Source of the DNA: an uncultured Bacteroidales bacterium
GTDB lineage: Bacteria > Bacteroidota > Bacteroidia > Bacteroidales > UBA932
Direction of reading: 5' to 3'
Length of the DNA stretch: 64,000 nt
NCBI GenBank assembly: GCA_934725015.1
Contig: CAKVAS010000006.1
Location: 1-64,000, forward strand
The position numbers and the translations under genes were made by a program. Positions within the stretch are counted from its first letter, which is position 1, and every line of letters begins with the position of its first letter. The notes below the pieces were generated by a model. It was not told the DNA's origin, did not search any database, and saw only the letters and a list, made by a program, of their open reading frames with translations. Shown here piece by piece: positions 15,842 to 23,200 of the stretch.

Positions 15842-17674
15842 ATGAACATTCGTGGAATACTCGGCCTTGCCATGGCCGCAATCGCGCTGACCGTCCTTTC
15901 ACCGGCGGATGCAATTGCGCAGGACAGTTATGTACCGACGCCCGTGACGGTGTCAAAGGAGAAGGTCAAGGTAGGCGGAAAACTGTGCTGGTCTCATGTC
16001 GTTCTCGAAAGACAGACCCTCTACTCGATAAGCAAGGCCTACGGGGTCAGCGTCGAGGACATCTACAAGTACAACCCGTCGGTCCGCACGGAAGGCCTGA
16101 AGAAGAACGCCATAATCCTGATTCCAGTGGTAGAGGACGAGACCGCGACGAAGCCGGCAAAGGATAAGGAATCCGCGAAGGCCGAGACTGCAAAGCCGGC
16201 GGCGAAGGACAAGGAGTCAGCAAAGACAGAGACTGCAAAGCCGGCCGCAAAGGACAAGGAGCCAGCAAAGACAGAGACTGCAAAGCCGGCCGCAAAGACC
16301 AGGACAGTCCACACCGTCCGCTGGTATGAAACAATAGAGACGATAGCCGAGAAATACGGAGTGAGCGTAGAGGCTATAATGAGGGCGAACAAACTTTCCG
16401 GAAAGGAACTCAAGTCACGCCAGAAACTTGTGATTCCGTCAAGGGACGCGGCCGCTGAGACGGTCCGTGAGACGGAAGCGGCTCGGCAAGGCTCCGCCGA
16501 GACCCCGACGCAGGAGATGAAGCCCGGGAAAAGTCCGGCGGATTACGGCACCGGCACCGACACGGAAACGAAGGTGAAGCCAGAAGATGAGTTAAGCACC
16601 GCCGAATCGGCGGAGACGGGTTCCGGTTCGGCAGCCGGAATCAGAAAGGAGAGCAGCGTGAACTTCGCGCTCGTGCTGCCGTTCATGGCAGGGACGGAAA
16701 AGCCGAGTTCGTCGTCGTTCGACTTCTACTGCGGTGCGCTGCTCGCCGCGAGGGAGCTGGGACTCGACAGCCTCAGCGTGAACATCAGCGTGTTCGACAC
16801 TGGAACTGACGCGCTGACGAGGCGCAGTTTCGACAGCGAGGACTTCATCATAGGCCCGCTCTCCCCCGCCGACATCAGAAAGGTTCATGACGCGGCCGGG
16901 GACGACGTCGCCATAATCTCCCCTCTCGACCCTAAGGCCGCGGCTCTCACCGGAGAGTTCCCGAAGCTCGTTCAGGTTCCCACCCCGCACGACCTCCAGT
17001 ACGCCGACCTCGTGCAGTGGATTGCCGACGAGACTCAGAGCGGTGACAGGACGGTGCTCATCTCCGAGAAGGGCGGAAAGGAAAGCGAGGCAATGAAGGT
17101 CTTTACCGAGATTCTGGACATATCCGGCCTGAAATACAAGGATTTGCAGTATAGCCTGCTCGAAGGGCGCGACATCATCGCGAAGCTCAAGAGCATCACC
17201 GTCGAAAGCCCGAAGACCAACAGGTTCATCATCGCCTCCGAAAGCGAGGCCTTCGTCAATGACGTGTTCCGCAACATCAGCCTCCTCTCCCGCGAGAACC
17301 GCAAGGTGGAGGTGTTCTGCCACTCCAGGGTGCGCGGATATGACATCGAGGTTGAGAGCCTGCACAACAACGACCTGCACATAAGCCTCGCCTACTACAT
17401 CGACTACAACACTCCGGAAACAATCAGCTTCGTCAAGGCCTACCGCGCCCTTTTCAACACCGAACCGACTCAGTTCAGCTTCCAGGGCTACGACGTGACA
17501 AAATACTTCTGCGAGCTCCGCGCAGCCTACGGCGACGACTGGCTCAAGGCCATAGGCCACTGCCCCAAGACAGGCCTCCAGACCAGCTTCAACTTCCGCG
17601 ACGGCTCCCGCATCAACGAAGGCGTCCGCCGCATCGAGTACAGGCCCAACTACCGGATTGTATCGGTCGAATAA
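15842..17674 (+). CDS. LysM protein with type 1 periplasmic-binding-like domain
   Basis: A 610-residue secreted protein: signal peptide (to about AIAQD), first LysM domain at about 52-97 (VLERQTLYSISKAYGVSVED), a low-complexity Ala/Lys/Glu linker, second LysM at about 157-198 (RWYETIETIAEKYGVSVEAI), another disordered linker, then from about residue 275 a domain resembling type 1 periplasmic-binding proteins (FALVLPFMAG ... DFIIGPLSPADI). The first linker holds three near-identical 15-residue units (AAKDKESAKTETAKP) encoded at about 16155-16300. LysM binds peptidoglycan, so it is likely a periplasmic wall-attached protein. Ligand unknown. It lies 12 bases after the glycosyltransferase. Confidence 0.88.
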   Translation: MNIRGILGLAMAAIALTVLSPADAIAQDSYVPTPVTVSKEKVKVGGKLCWSHVVLERQTLYSISKAYGVSVEDIYKYNPSVRTEGLKKNAIILIPVVEDETATKPAKDKESAKAETAKPAAKDKESAKTETAKPAAKDKEPAKTETAKPAAKTRTVHTVRWYETIETIAEKYGVSVEAIMRANKLSGKELKSRQKLVIPSRDAAAETVRETEAARQGSAETPTQEMKPGKSPADYGTGTDTETKVKPEDELSTAESAETGSGSAAGIRKESSVNFALVLPFMAGTEKPSSSSFDFYCGALLAARELGLDSLSVNISVFDTGTDALTRRSFDSEDFIIGPLSPADIRKVHDAAGDDVAIISPLDPKAAALTGEFPKLVQVPTPHDLQYADLVQWIADETQSGDRTVLISEKGGKESEAMKVFTEILDISGLKYKDLQYSLLEGRDIIAKLKSITVESPKTNRFIIASESEAFVNDVFRNISLLSRENRKVEVFCHSRVRGYDIEVESLHNNDLHISLAYYIDYNTPETISFVKAYRALFNTEPTQFSFQGYDVTKYFCELRAAYGDDWLKAIGHCPKTGLQTSFNFRDGSRINEGVRRIEYRPNYRIVSVE

Positions 17675-17709
17675 CGCAGTATCGGCATAAATACTGACCG
17701 CCGCGCCAA

Positions 17710-19374
17710 TTACCCGAGGAGTTCTCTGGCGTTGGCGATGGCGGCTGGGGTGACGGTTGAGCCGCTGAGCATACGGGCGAGTTCGAGGACGCGCTCGTCG
17801 GCGGAGAGGCGGCGGATGGAGGATGTGGTGCGGCCGTCGGGGGAGACGGATTTTTCGACGAGATAGTGGGCGTTGCCTTTGGCGGCCACCTGCGGGAGGT
17901 GGGTGATGGCAAAGACCTGCATATCCGCGCCCATGGAGCATATCAGAGAGCCCATCTTGTCCGCCACGCTGCCGGAAACGCCGGTGTCAATCTCGTCGAA
18001 GATGAGCGTAGGCATGGACACGAAATGCGCCATCTGTGCCTTAAGGCAGAGCATGATGCGGGAAAGTTCACCGCCGGAGGCGCAGGACTGCACCGGAATC
18101 GGGCTGCGGCCGGTGGAACTGAAAAGGAAGCGTACGTCGTCCCTTCCGAGAGGCCCCGGTCTGGATGACGGGGAGACGGCGGCCTCGAAGACCGACTGGG
18201 GCATCTCAAGCCCCCTTATCATCCCCTGAATGTGTGCGGAGAACGGGCCGGCGGCCTTGCGGCGCGATTCCGTCAGGGCAGCGGCAAGGCGGTCGTTGTT
18301 GGCGGACTCGGCGGCAATCTCAGAGCCGAGCTCCTCAAGCCGTCCGTCCATGCAGTCGGTGTCGGCGAGCAGTTCGGAATAGCGGTCCCGTGTCCGGATG
18401 AGTTCAGCCTCAGTAGTGCAGCCGAACTTCTGGAAAAGACCGTAAATCAGAGACATCCGCGCCTCCACGGCCTCAAGACGCTCGGGGGAAGACTCGGATT
18501 TCTCCGCAAGCGAAGTGACTTCGGCCAGAACATCGTCAAGTTCCAGGCGCGAGGACTCAAGCCGCTCGGCAAGAGAGGCCGCAGCGGGAACGAAGGCGGA
18601 AATCTTCTCCAGACTTCTGACCGACTCCTTCAGGAGCATATCAACGGAAGGCAGCTCGTCCCCGCTCGGAGACATGGCCTCGGAAACGGAACACAGCCCA
18701 GCCTGAATTTCCTCCGCGTTGGCAAGGCTCTTCTGCTCCTGCTCAAGCTCCGCAAGCTCCCCTTCACGGAGCGCCGCGCCGTCAAGCTGGCGGAACTGCG
18801 CCTCATTGAAATCCCTTTCCTGACGCAGCCGGGCAAGGTTTTCCTCAATCCTGCGCTTTTCTGTGCCGAGGGAGGAAAGCAGTGAATATGAGGCGGCATA
18901 CTCCGCCCGCAGCCCGAGGTTTCCCGCGAAGTTGTCCAGCATATCCGTCTGATAGGCAGGGTTGCGCAGTTCAAGCGTCCCGTGCTGGGAATGGATGTCG
19001 AAGAGTCTCGATGTTACCCCCACAAGCGCCGAAAGGGAAACCGGGCAGTCATTGACGAAGGCGCGGGAACGACCCGAACGGGCAACGACGCGCCTGACTA
19101 TAAGGGAGTCCCCGTCCCATTCCGCCCCGGCATCCTCAACAGGCTGCCTCAGCACGGAATCGACTCCGCTGAACTCAGCCTCGACCACACAGCTGTCGGC
19201 ACCTTCCGAAATCATGGCCGCGTCGGTCTTGCCGCCGGAGAGCAGCGACAGCGCCCCGAGGAGAATTGACTTGCCGGCTCCGGTCTGTCCGGAAATAATG
19301 ACAAGACCCTCCGGAAACGTGATGTCCAGAGAGTCAATCAGAACATAGTTGTGTATTTCGAGACGATTCAGCAT
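17710..19374 (-). CDS. recN: DNA repair protein RecN
   Basis: An SMC-like ATPase for double-strand-break repair. The 554-residue protein has Walker A GQTGAGKSILLGALSLL near the N-terminus, a long coiled-coil middle (residues about 150-370), the signature segment CASGGELSRIMLCLK and Walker B TLIFDEIDTGVSGSVA. The start MLNRLEIHNYVLIDSLD is standard. It is the last gene of a trxB-bamD-rpoZ-recN cluster on the minus strand. Confidence 0.97.
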   Translation of the reverse strand: MLNRLEIHNYVLIDSLDITFPEGLVIISGQTGAGKSILLGALSLLSGGKTDAAMISEGADSCVVEAEFSGVDSVLRQPVEDAGAEWDGDSLIVRRVVARSGRSRAFVNDCPVSLSALVGVTSRLFDIHSQHGTLELRNPAYQTDMLDNFAGNLGLRAEYAASYSLLSSLGTEKRRIEENLARLRQERDFNEAQFRQLDGAALREGELAELEQEQKSLANAEEIQAGLCSVSEAMSPSGDELPSVDMLLKESVRSLEKISAFVPAAASLAERLESSRLELDDVLAEVTSLAEKSESSPERLEAVEARMSLIYGLFQKFGCTTEAELIRTRDRYSELLADTDCMDGRLEELGSEIAAESANNDRLAAALTESRRKAAGPFSAHIQGMIRGLEMPQSVFEAAVSPSSRPGPLGRDDVRFLFSSTGRSPIPVQSCASGGELSRIMLCLKAQMAHFVSMPTLIFDEIDTGVSGSVADKMGSLICSMGADMQVFAITHLPQVAAKGNAHYLVEKSVSPDGRTTSSIRRLSADERVLELARMLSGSTVTPAAIANARELLG

Positions 19375-19437
19375 AACTCCTCTTTTTAGCGAGGGAGACG
19401 GCTCTATTTCAGTGATGACAGTGTCTCTGTCAGAGGA

Positions 19438-19761
19438 TTATTCCTCGTCGTGCTTTGCCATCCTGTAGGAAATCTCGTTGTGCTCGAACTCATAGATTGC
19501 GACGAGATCCGGCTTCGGCTGACGCTCGTAGTACTTTGAAATCTCAATCTGCTCCCTGTTCTCGAACACCTCTTCCATCGTGTCCCTCTCGTTCTTGAAA
19601 TCCTCAAGCTTCTTTGTAAGCTCCTTCTTTTCAGCCGCGGCAATCTGGTTCGCCCTCTTTGAAAGAATCACGACGGTCTCGTAGATGTTGCCCGTCGGAG
19701 CCGCGAGGTCGCACAGGTCGCGCGTAATCGTGTTTGTCGGAATTTTACTGTTGTTTGCCAT
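19438..19761 (-). CDS. rpoZ: RNA polymerase omega subunit, Bacteroidota type
   Basis: The 107-residue protein matches the Bacteroidota form of omega: PTNTITRDLCDLAAPTGNIYETV, then ILSKRANQIAAAEKKEL and the ending REQIEISKYYERQPKPDLVA. Omega supports assembly and stability of RNA polymerase. The start is ATG, MANNSKIPTN. Its leader contains the second copy of the repeat found in front of pdxJ. bamD lies upstream and recN 63 bases downstream. In Bacteroides-type genomes coaBC and a DUF4835 gene usually sit between rpoZ and recN; they are not here. Confidence 0.92.
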   Translation of the reverse strand: MANNSKIPTNTITRDLCDLAAPTGNIYETVVILSKRANQIAAAEKKELTKKLEDFKNERDTMEEVFENREQIEISKYYERQPKPDLVAIYEFEHNEISYRMAKHDEE

Positions 19762-19787
19762 ATATCCTTGTGTTTTGTTTGTCTTCT

Positions 19788-19887
19788 ATATTGCTTGTCT
19801 TTCGGTCTATATTTATTTTTCACCGGTCACATACCCCGGTATGCTCCCTCTTCCAAAATAAATCTATCCTCAAAAATACTGCACAAA
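19788..19887 (-). repeat. Leader repeat, copy 2 (in front of rpoZ)
   Basis: Read on the minus strand this is the same element as 13068-13169, with differences mainly in short spacer segments. It ends 26 bases before the rpoZ ATG, whereas copy 1 ends at the pdxJ ATG. The palindromic core and the block GAAGAGGGAGCATACCGGGG are identical in both. Confidence 0.85.
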
Positions 19888-19988
19888 CATCCCGGAGGGA
19901 CTTTGAGAACACTTTTGAGTCTTCTGATATTATATACGTCCGTCACATTCCGATGTTTCAAAAATTTTCGGGACGCATCATATATTTT

Positions 19989-20792
19989 TTAATTTTTATT
20001 CAGATATTTCTGCGCCTTCGAGTGAGGGAACTCAAGACTGCGGCAATATTTCGAATCCGGATATTCGCTCATGAAGTTGAGGTAGTCGTCCATGAACTGC
20101 AGGTAGCGCTCGCGCTGCTTTGACCTGACGCTCAGGTCGGCATACTTGTAGGAAGACATGGCGATGTAGTAGAGTATGTCCTCGCGGTAGATGTTGTCGG
20201 CATCGTCCTTCAAAACATTCTTGAGGGCGACGCGGGCGGCGAGGTAGTCCTCCATGCGGTAGTAGAGCTTCGCGCCCTCGTAGGCCTTGCGGTCGAGACG
20301 CTCGTTCAGGTCCTTAATCATCGCCTCGCAGTCGGCAAGGTGCTCGTTGTCAGGTTCCTCACGGAGATATTCGGTCATCGCGTTGAGAGCCGTGTAGGTC
20401 GGGGTCTGATCCAGCTCGTAGCGCATGGTCGAGCGGTAGAGGCAGTCGATGCGAAGGAAACGCGCATCCGAGGCAAAGGGACTGCGGGGATAGACCTCAA
20501 GGAAGCGCTGGAAATTGGTCTCGGCGGTGTAGTAGTCCTTCTGGCGGTAGTTGCTCAGCCCCCAGTAGTAGCGCACGGTGTCGTCCTTCTCGGTTCCTTC
20601 GGTGAACATCGACAGGGACTCGAACATGGCCGCGGCCTTGCTGTATTTCTTGTTGTTGAAGTAGTCAAAGGCGGCCTTGTACTTGGCTTCCGTGTCGGCG
20701 CTGTTCAGCAGCATTTCATACTGCGACTTGCAGGCATTAAGCGAGAAGAGCGCGAGGACGGAAATTACTGCGGTTTTAAGGTGTATTCTCAT
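19989..20792 (-). CDS. bamD: Outer membrane assembly lipoprotein BamD
   Basis: A 267-residue lipoprotein with lipobox LFSLNAC and five TPR-like helical hairpins: AAFDYFNNKKYSKAAAMFESL, RYYWGLSNYRQKDYYTAETN, then RFLEVYPRSPFASDARF. BamD is the essential lipoprotein partner of BamA. The start MRIHLKTAVISVLALF gives a normal signal peptide. It lies 49 bases after trxB and 227 bases before rpoZ; the latter gap contains the repeated leader element. Confidence 0.94.
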   Translation of the reverse strand: MRIHLKTAVISVLALFSLNACKSQYEMLLNSADTEAKYKAAFDYFNNKKYSKAAAMFESLSMFTEGTEKDDTVRYYWGLSNYRQKDYYTAETNFQRFLEVYPRSPFASDARFLRIDCLYRSTMRYELDQTPTYTALNAMTEYLREEPDNEHLADCEAMIKDLNERLDRKAYEGAKLYYRMEDYLAARVALKNVLKDDADNIYREDILYYIAMSSYKYADLSVRSKQRERYLQFMDDYLNFMSEYPDSKYCRSLEFPHSKAQKYLNKN

Positions 20793-20841
20793 AAAATTTA
20801 TTTTTTCAACAAAAAATGTATCCCGAAAAAAATCGGAGGAA

Positions 20842-21765
20842 CTACTTGGATTTCAGGTATCTTTCCGCATCGAGGGCGGCACGGCAGCCGGACGCGGCCG
20901 CATTCACGGCCTGCCTGTAGGTAGGATCCTGCACGTCCCCGGCGGCGAACACGCCTTCGATGCTCGTGCGCGACGACTTTCCCTCAGTTATGATGTAGCC
21001 CTGCGCATCGACATCGACCCAGTCCCTGAACACGTCGGAATTGGGATGATGCCCGATGGCGAGGAAAAATCCGTCAATGGCTATATCAAAGACCTCGCCG
21101 TTACTGCGGACAAGCCGGGCTCCCGTGACCCCAAAGTCGTCACCGAGCACCTCCTGCGTGTTGCAGTTCCAGAGAATCTCGATGTTCCCGGCATCGTGCA
21201 CACGCCTCTGCATGGCCTCGGAAGCCCGGAGAACGTCGCGGCGCACAATCATATAGACCTTGCTGCACAGCCCGGCGAGGTAGCTTGCCTCCTCGCACGC
21301 CGTGTCTCCGCCGCCCACGACCGCAACGACCTTCTTCCTGTAGAAGAATCCGTCGCAGGTGGCGCAGGCCGACACGCCCATTCCCCGGTATTTCGTCTCC
21401 GAAGGCAGTCCGAGATACCTTGCTGTCGCCCCCGTGGCAATTATTACCGTCTCTGCCTCCAGTTCGGCAGTCCCGTCAATCTTCACTTTCAGCGGTCTGC
21501 ACGAGAAATCCACGTCGGAAACGGTTCCAAGCCGGATGTCCGCACCGAGACGGACAGCCTGTGCGCGCATGGCGGCCATCAGTTCCTGCCCGCCGATTCC
21601 GTTTTCGAAGCCCGGGTAGTTCTCGATGTCGGTGGTCGTGGTAAGCTGTCCTCCCGGCTGCGCTCCCTCATAGAGCACCGGCGCGAGGTTGGCGCGGGAC
21701 GCATAAATCGCGGCGGTATAGCCGGCCGGTCCCCCGCCGATTATGAGGCATTTTGTCTTTTCCAT
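20842..21765 (-). CDS. trxB: Thioredoxin-disulfide reductase
   Basis: An FAD enzyme that reduces thioredoxin with NADPH. The FAD motif GGGPAGYTAAIYASRAN, the redox-active CATC pair, the nucleotide motif GGGDTACEEASYLAG and the FAD-closing GVFAAGDVQDPTYRQ segment are intact. The chosen ATG (MEKTKCLIIGGG) gives 307 residues; an upstream ATG at 21807 lies in front of the promoter and is rejected. It is divergent from a Fur-family gene with back-to-back promoters, which suggests redox or metal control. Confidence 0.96.
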   Translation of the reverse strand: MEKTKCLIIGGGPAGYTAAIYASRANLAPVLYEGAQPGGQLTTTTDIENYPGFENGIGGQELMAAMRAQAVRLGADIRLGTVSDVDFSCRPLKVKIDGTAELEAETVIIATGATARYLGLPSETKYRGMGVSACATCDGFFYRKKVVAVVGGGDTACEEASYLAGLCSKVYMIVRRDVLRASEAMQRRVHDAGNIEILWNCNTQEVLGDDFGVTGARLVRSNGEVFDIAIDGFFLAIGHHPNSDVFRDWVDVDAQGYIITEGKSSRTSIEGVFAAGDVQDPTYRQAVNAAASGCRAALDAERYLKSK

Positions 21766-21795
21766 CTCAGTAAGATACATTTCCTTCAAATTCTG

Positions 21796-21827
21796 CAAAA
21801 TTAGCAAATTTCTTTGAACGCATCAAA
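21796..21827 (-). promoter_or_regulatory. trxB promoter
   Basis: On the minus strand TTTG (complement of 21824-21827), 20 bases, then TAATTTTG (complement of 21796-21803): a full match to the Bacteroidota housekeeping promoter. It fixes the trxB start at 21765. Confidence 0.75.
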
Positions 21828-21829
21828 AA

Positions 21830-21861
21830 TTTGCGAAAGACATGAATTTTCAATAACTTTG
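21830..21861 (+). promoter_or_regulatory. Promoter of the Fur-family gene
   Basis: TTTG (21830-21833), 20 bases, TAACTTTG (21854-21861): a full consensus match. It starts only two bases from the trxB -33 box, so one bound regulator could control both. Confidence 0.75.
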
Positions 21862-21930
21862 AAAAATCGTTTGTATGGGCGGACTGAAAACCGCCGTCAT
21901 GTTAGACAGTACGGATTTAAGAAGGAACAG

Positions 21931-22371
21931 ATGACAAATTTAGAGCTGAACGCACCGGAGAGCTTCATTGCAGTTTTGAAGAAGAACGCGCTCAAGGCAA
22001 CACCGCAGAGACTTGCGGTACATAAGGCGATGCAGAAGTTGGGGCACGCCTCGGCGGATATGGTAGCGCAGGAAATAGAACACGACGGCAAAACAAAAAT
22101 TACCGTCGCGTCCGTATATAACATCCTCTCGGAGTTCGCAAAGCTCGGAATATACCAGCACCGCCTCAGCGCGAACAACAAGATGTTCTTCGACCTCAAC
22201 ACGTTCGAGCACGCGCATTTCTACGACATCAAGAACAACACTTTCCGCGACATTTCGGAAGACAAGGTCATCAGCGAACTGCTCGAAAAGCTATCGAAGA
22301 AGCGCTTTAAGGGCTATAAGGTTGATTATATAGACATTCAAATCGTCGGACACCCCACCAAAAAGAGATAG
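21931..22371 (+). CDS. Fur-family transcriptional regulator
   Basis: The 146-residue protein has the winged-helix part of Fur/PerR regulators (LKATPQRLAVHKAMQKLGHASADMVAQEI, then ITVASVYNILSEFAKLGI) and a dimerisation domain with FEHAHFYDIKNN. The usual CxxC structural zinc pairs in the second half are absent, as in several Bacteroidota PerR-like members. Metal or peroxide sensing is inferred. The start at MTNLELNAPESF lies downstream of a consensus promoter; an upstream ATG at 21814 precedes that promoter. Divergent trxB is the likely regulated neighbour. Confidence 0.9.
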   Translation: MTNLELNAPESFIAVLKKNALKATPQRLAVHKAMQKLGHASADMVAQEIEHDGKTKITVASVYNILSEFAKLGIYQHRLSANNKMFFDLNTFEHAHFYDIKNNTFRDISEDKVISELLEKLSKKRFKGYKVDYIDIQIVGHPTKKR

Positions 22372-22372
22372 C

Positions 22373-22412
22373 GGGGCGAAGAAAAAGCATCTCATCTTTT
22401 TCTTCATCCCCT
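22373..22412. terminator. Hairpin terminator between convergent genes
   Basis: GGGG (22373-22376) pairs with CCCC (22408-22411), and an inner AAGAAAAAG/CTTTTTCTT stem continues it. It separates the fur-like gene from the convergent lipoprotein gene. T-runs are short on both sides. Confidence 0.55.
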
Positions 22413-22446
22413 TTCCCTAAGCTTTTTTTAGAAAGAGAATACCTCC

Positions 22447-23130
22447 CTATTCATTCTCTGACTTTCCCTTGTCCTGGTCAAAGGCGGTGGTGAAGGAGAA
22501 TCTGGTGGAGTTCGTAACCTTAATTTCCTTGAGGTAGTTCTGAATCGGGAAGCTGATGTAGAAGTTGTCGGACGATTTCTTGTCGTCCGGGGTTTCCTTC
22601 GTTATGACGTCGCCGTTGGCGTCGTGATAGAGGATGAAACGGATTTCATTGGCGTCGCTCGTTTTGTCGAACACGAGTTCAAGGTCATGCACGGTCTCGC
22701 TGTCCTTGATTTTCGGGACACTGACAAACAGGGTCATATATTGGTTCTCACCATTGGTCGTCCAGATACGCCCGTTCTCGGCGATATAAACGGAATCCCG
22801 ACCGAATCCGGCCACTGCCTCGCTTTCCGACGACACGCAGTCCTTAACTTTGATTTCACTGTAGGCATTCAGCTTTATGTCCTGCCGACCGTCGGCATCA
22901 GCTGCGGTCAGAAGGTCGCAGTTTATGATGAGACGACCGCACTTGGCGAAATCGGCGTCTGTGGCATTCTCGACGATGTTATACGTGATGTTTCCGTCAG
23001 CACGGAGATGTGTCTCATCGATGACGTCGGCAAACCAAACATAGCCGCTGACACGGTATTCGCTCTTGAGGCAGGATGTAAATGACGCGCAGGCAAGCAG
23101 CGCCAGCGCAGCAATCTTGTTGAATTTCAT
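22447..23130 (-). CDS. Hypothetical lipoprotein (NigD-like appearance)
   Basis: A 227-residue protein with lipobox CASFTSCLKSEY, followed by a short OB-like start (YRVSGYVWFADVIDE) and a mostly beta-strand C-terminal half. The layout resembles NigD-like lipoproteins of Bacteroidota, but I see no defining motif, so this is a weak suggestion. It should be attached to the inner or outer membrane facing the periplasm. The gene starts 70 bases after the carboxyltransferase stop codon and could be co-transcribed with it. Confidence 0.7.
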   Translation of the reverse strand: MKFNKIAALALLACASFTSCLKSEYRVSGYVWFADVIDETHLRADGNITYNIVENATDADFAKCGRLIINCDLLTAADADGRQDIKLNAYSEIKVKDCVSSESEAVAGFGRDSVYIAENGRIWTTNGENQYMTLFVSVPKIKDSETVHDLELVFDKTSDANEIRFILYHDANGDVITKETPDDKKSSDNFYISFPIQNYLKEIKVTNSTRFSFTTAFDQDKGKSENE

Positions 23131-23200
23131 TATATCGTTCGTTTATATATGTTTCGTTGAAAGCCGCCGCATGACACGGACGGCACTGTATTCATTTATT

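Noticed and set aside
16592..17941. A 449-codon open frame on the minus strand
   Set aside because: Antisense to the LysM protein and overlapping recN; no recognisable protein features.
19734..20123. Plus-strand frame with the text HTPVCSLFQNKSILKN, similar to a frame at 12964-13317
   Set aside because: The similarity comes from the duplicated leader element read on the non-template strand; no independent coding evidence.
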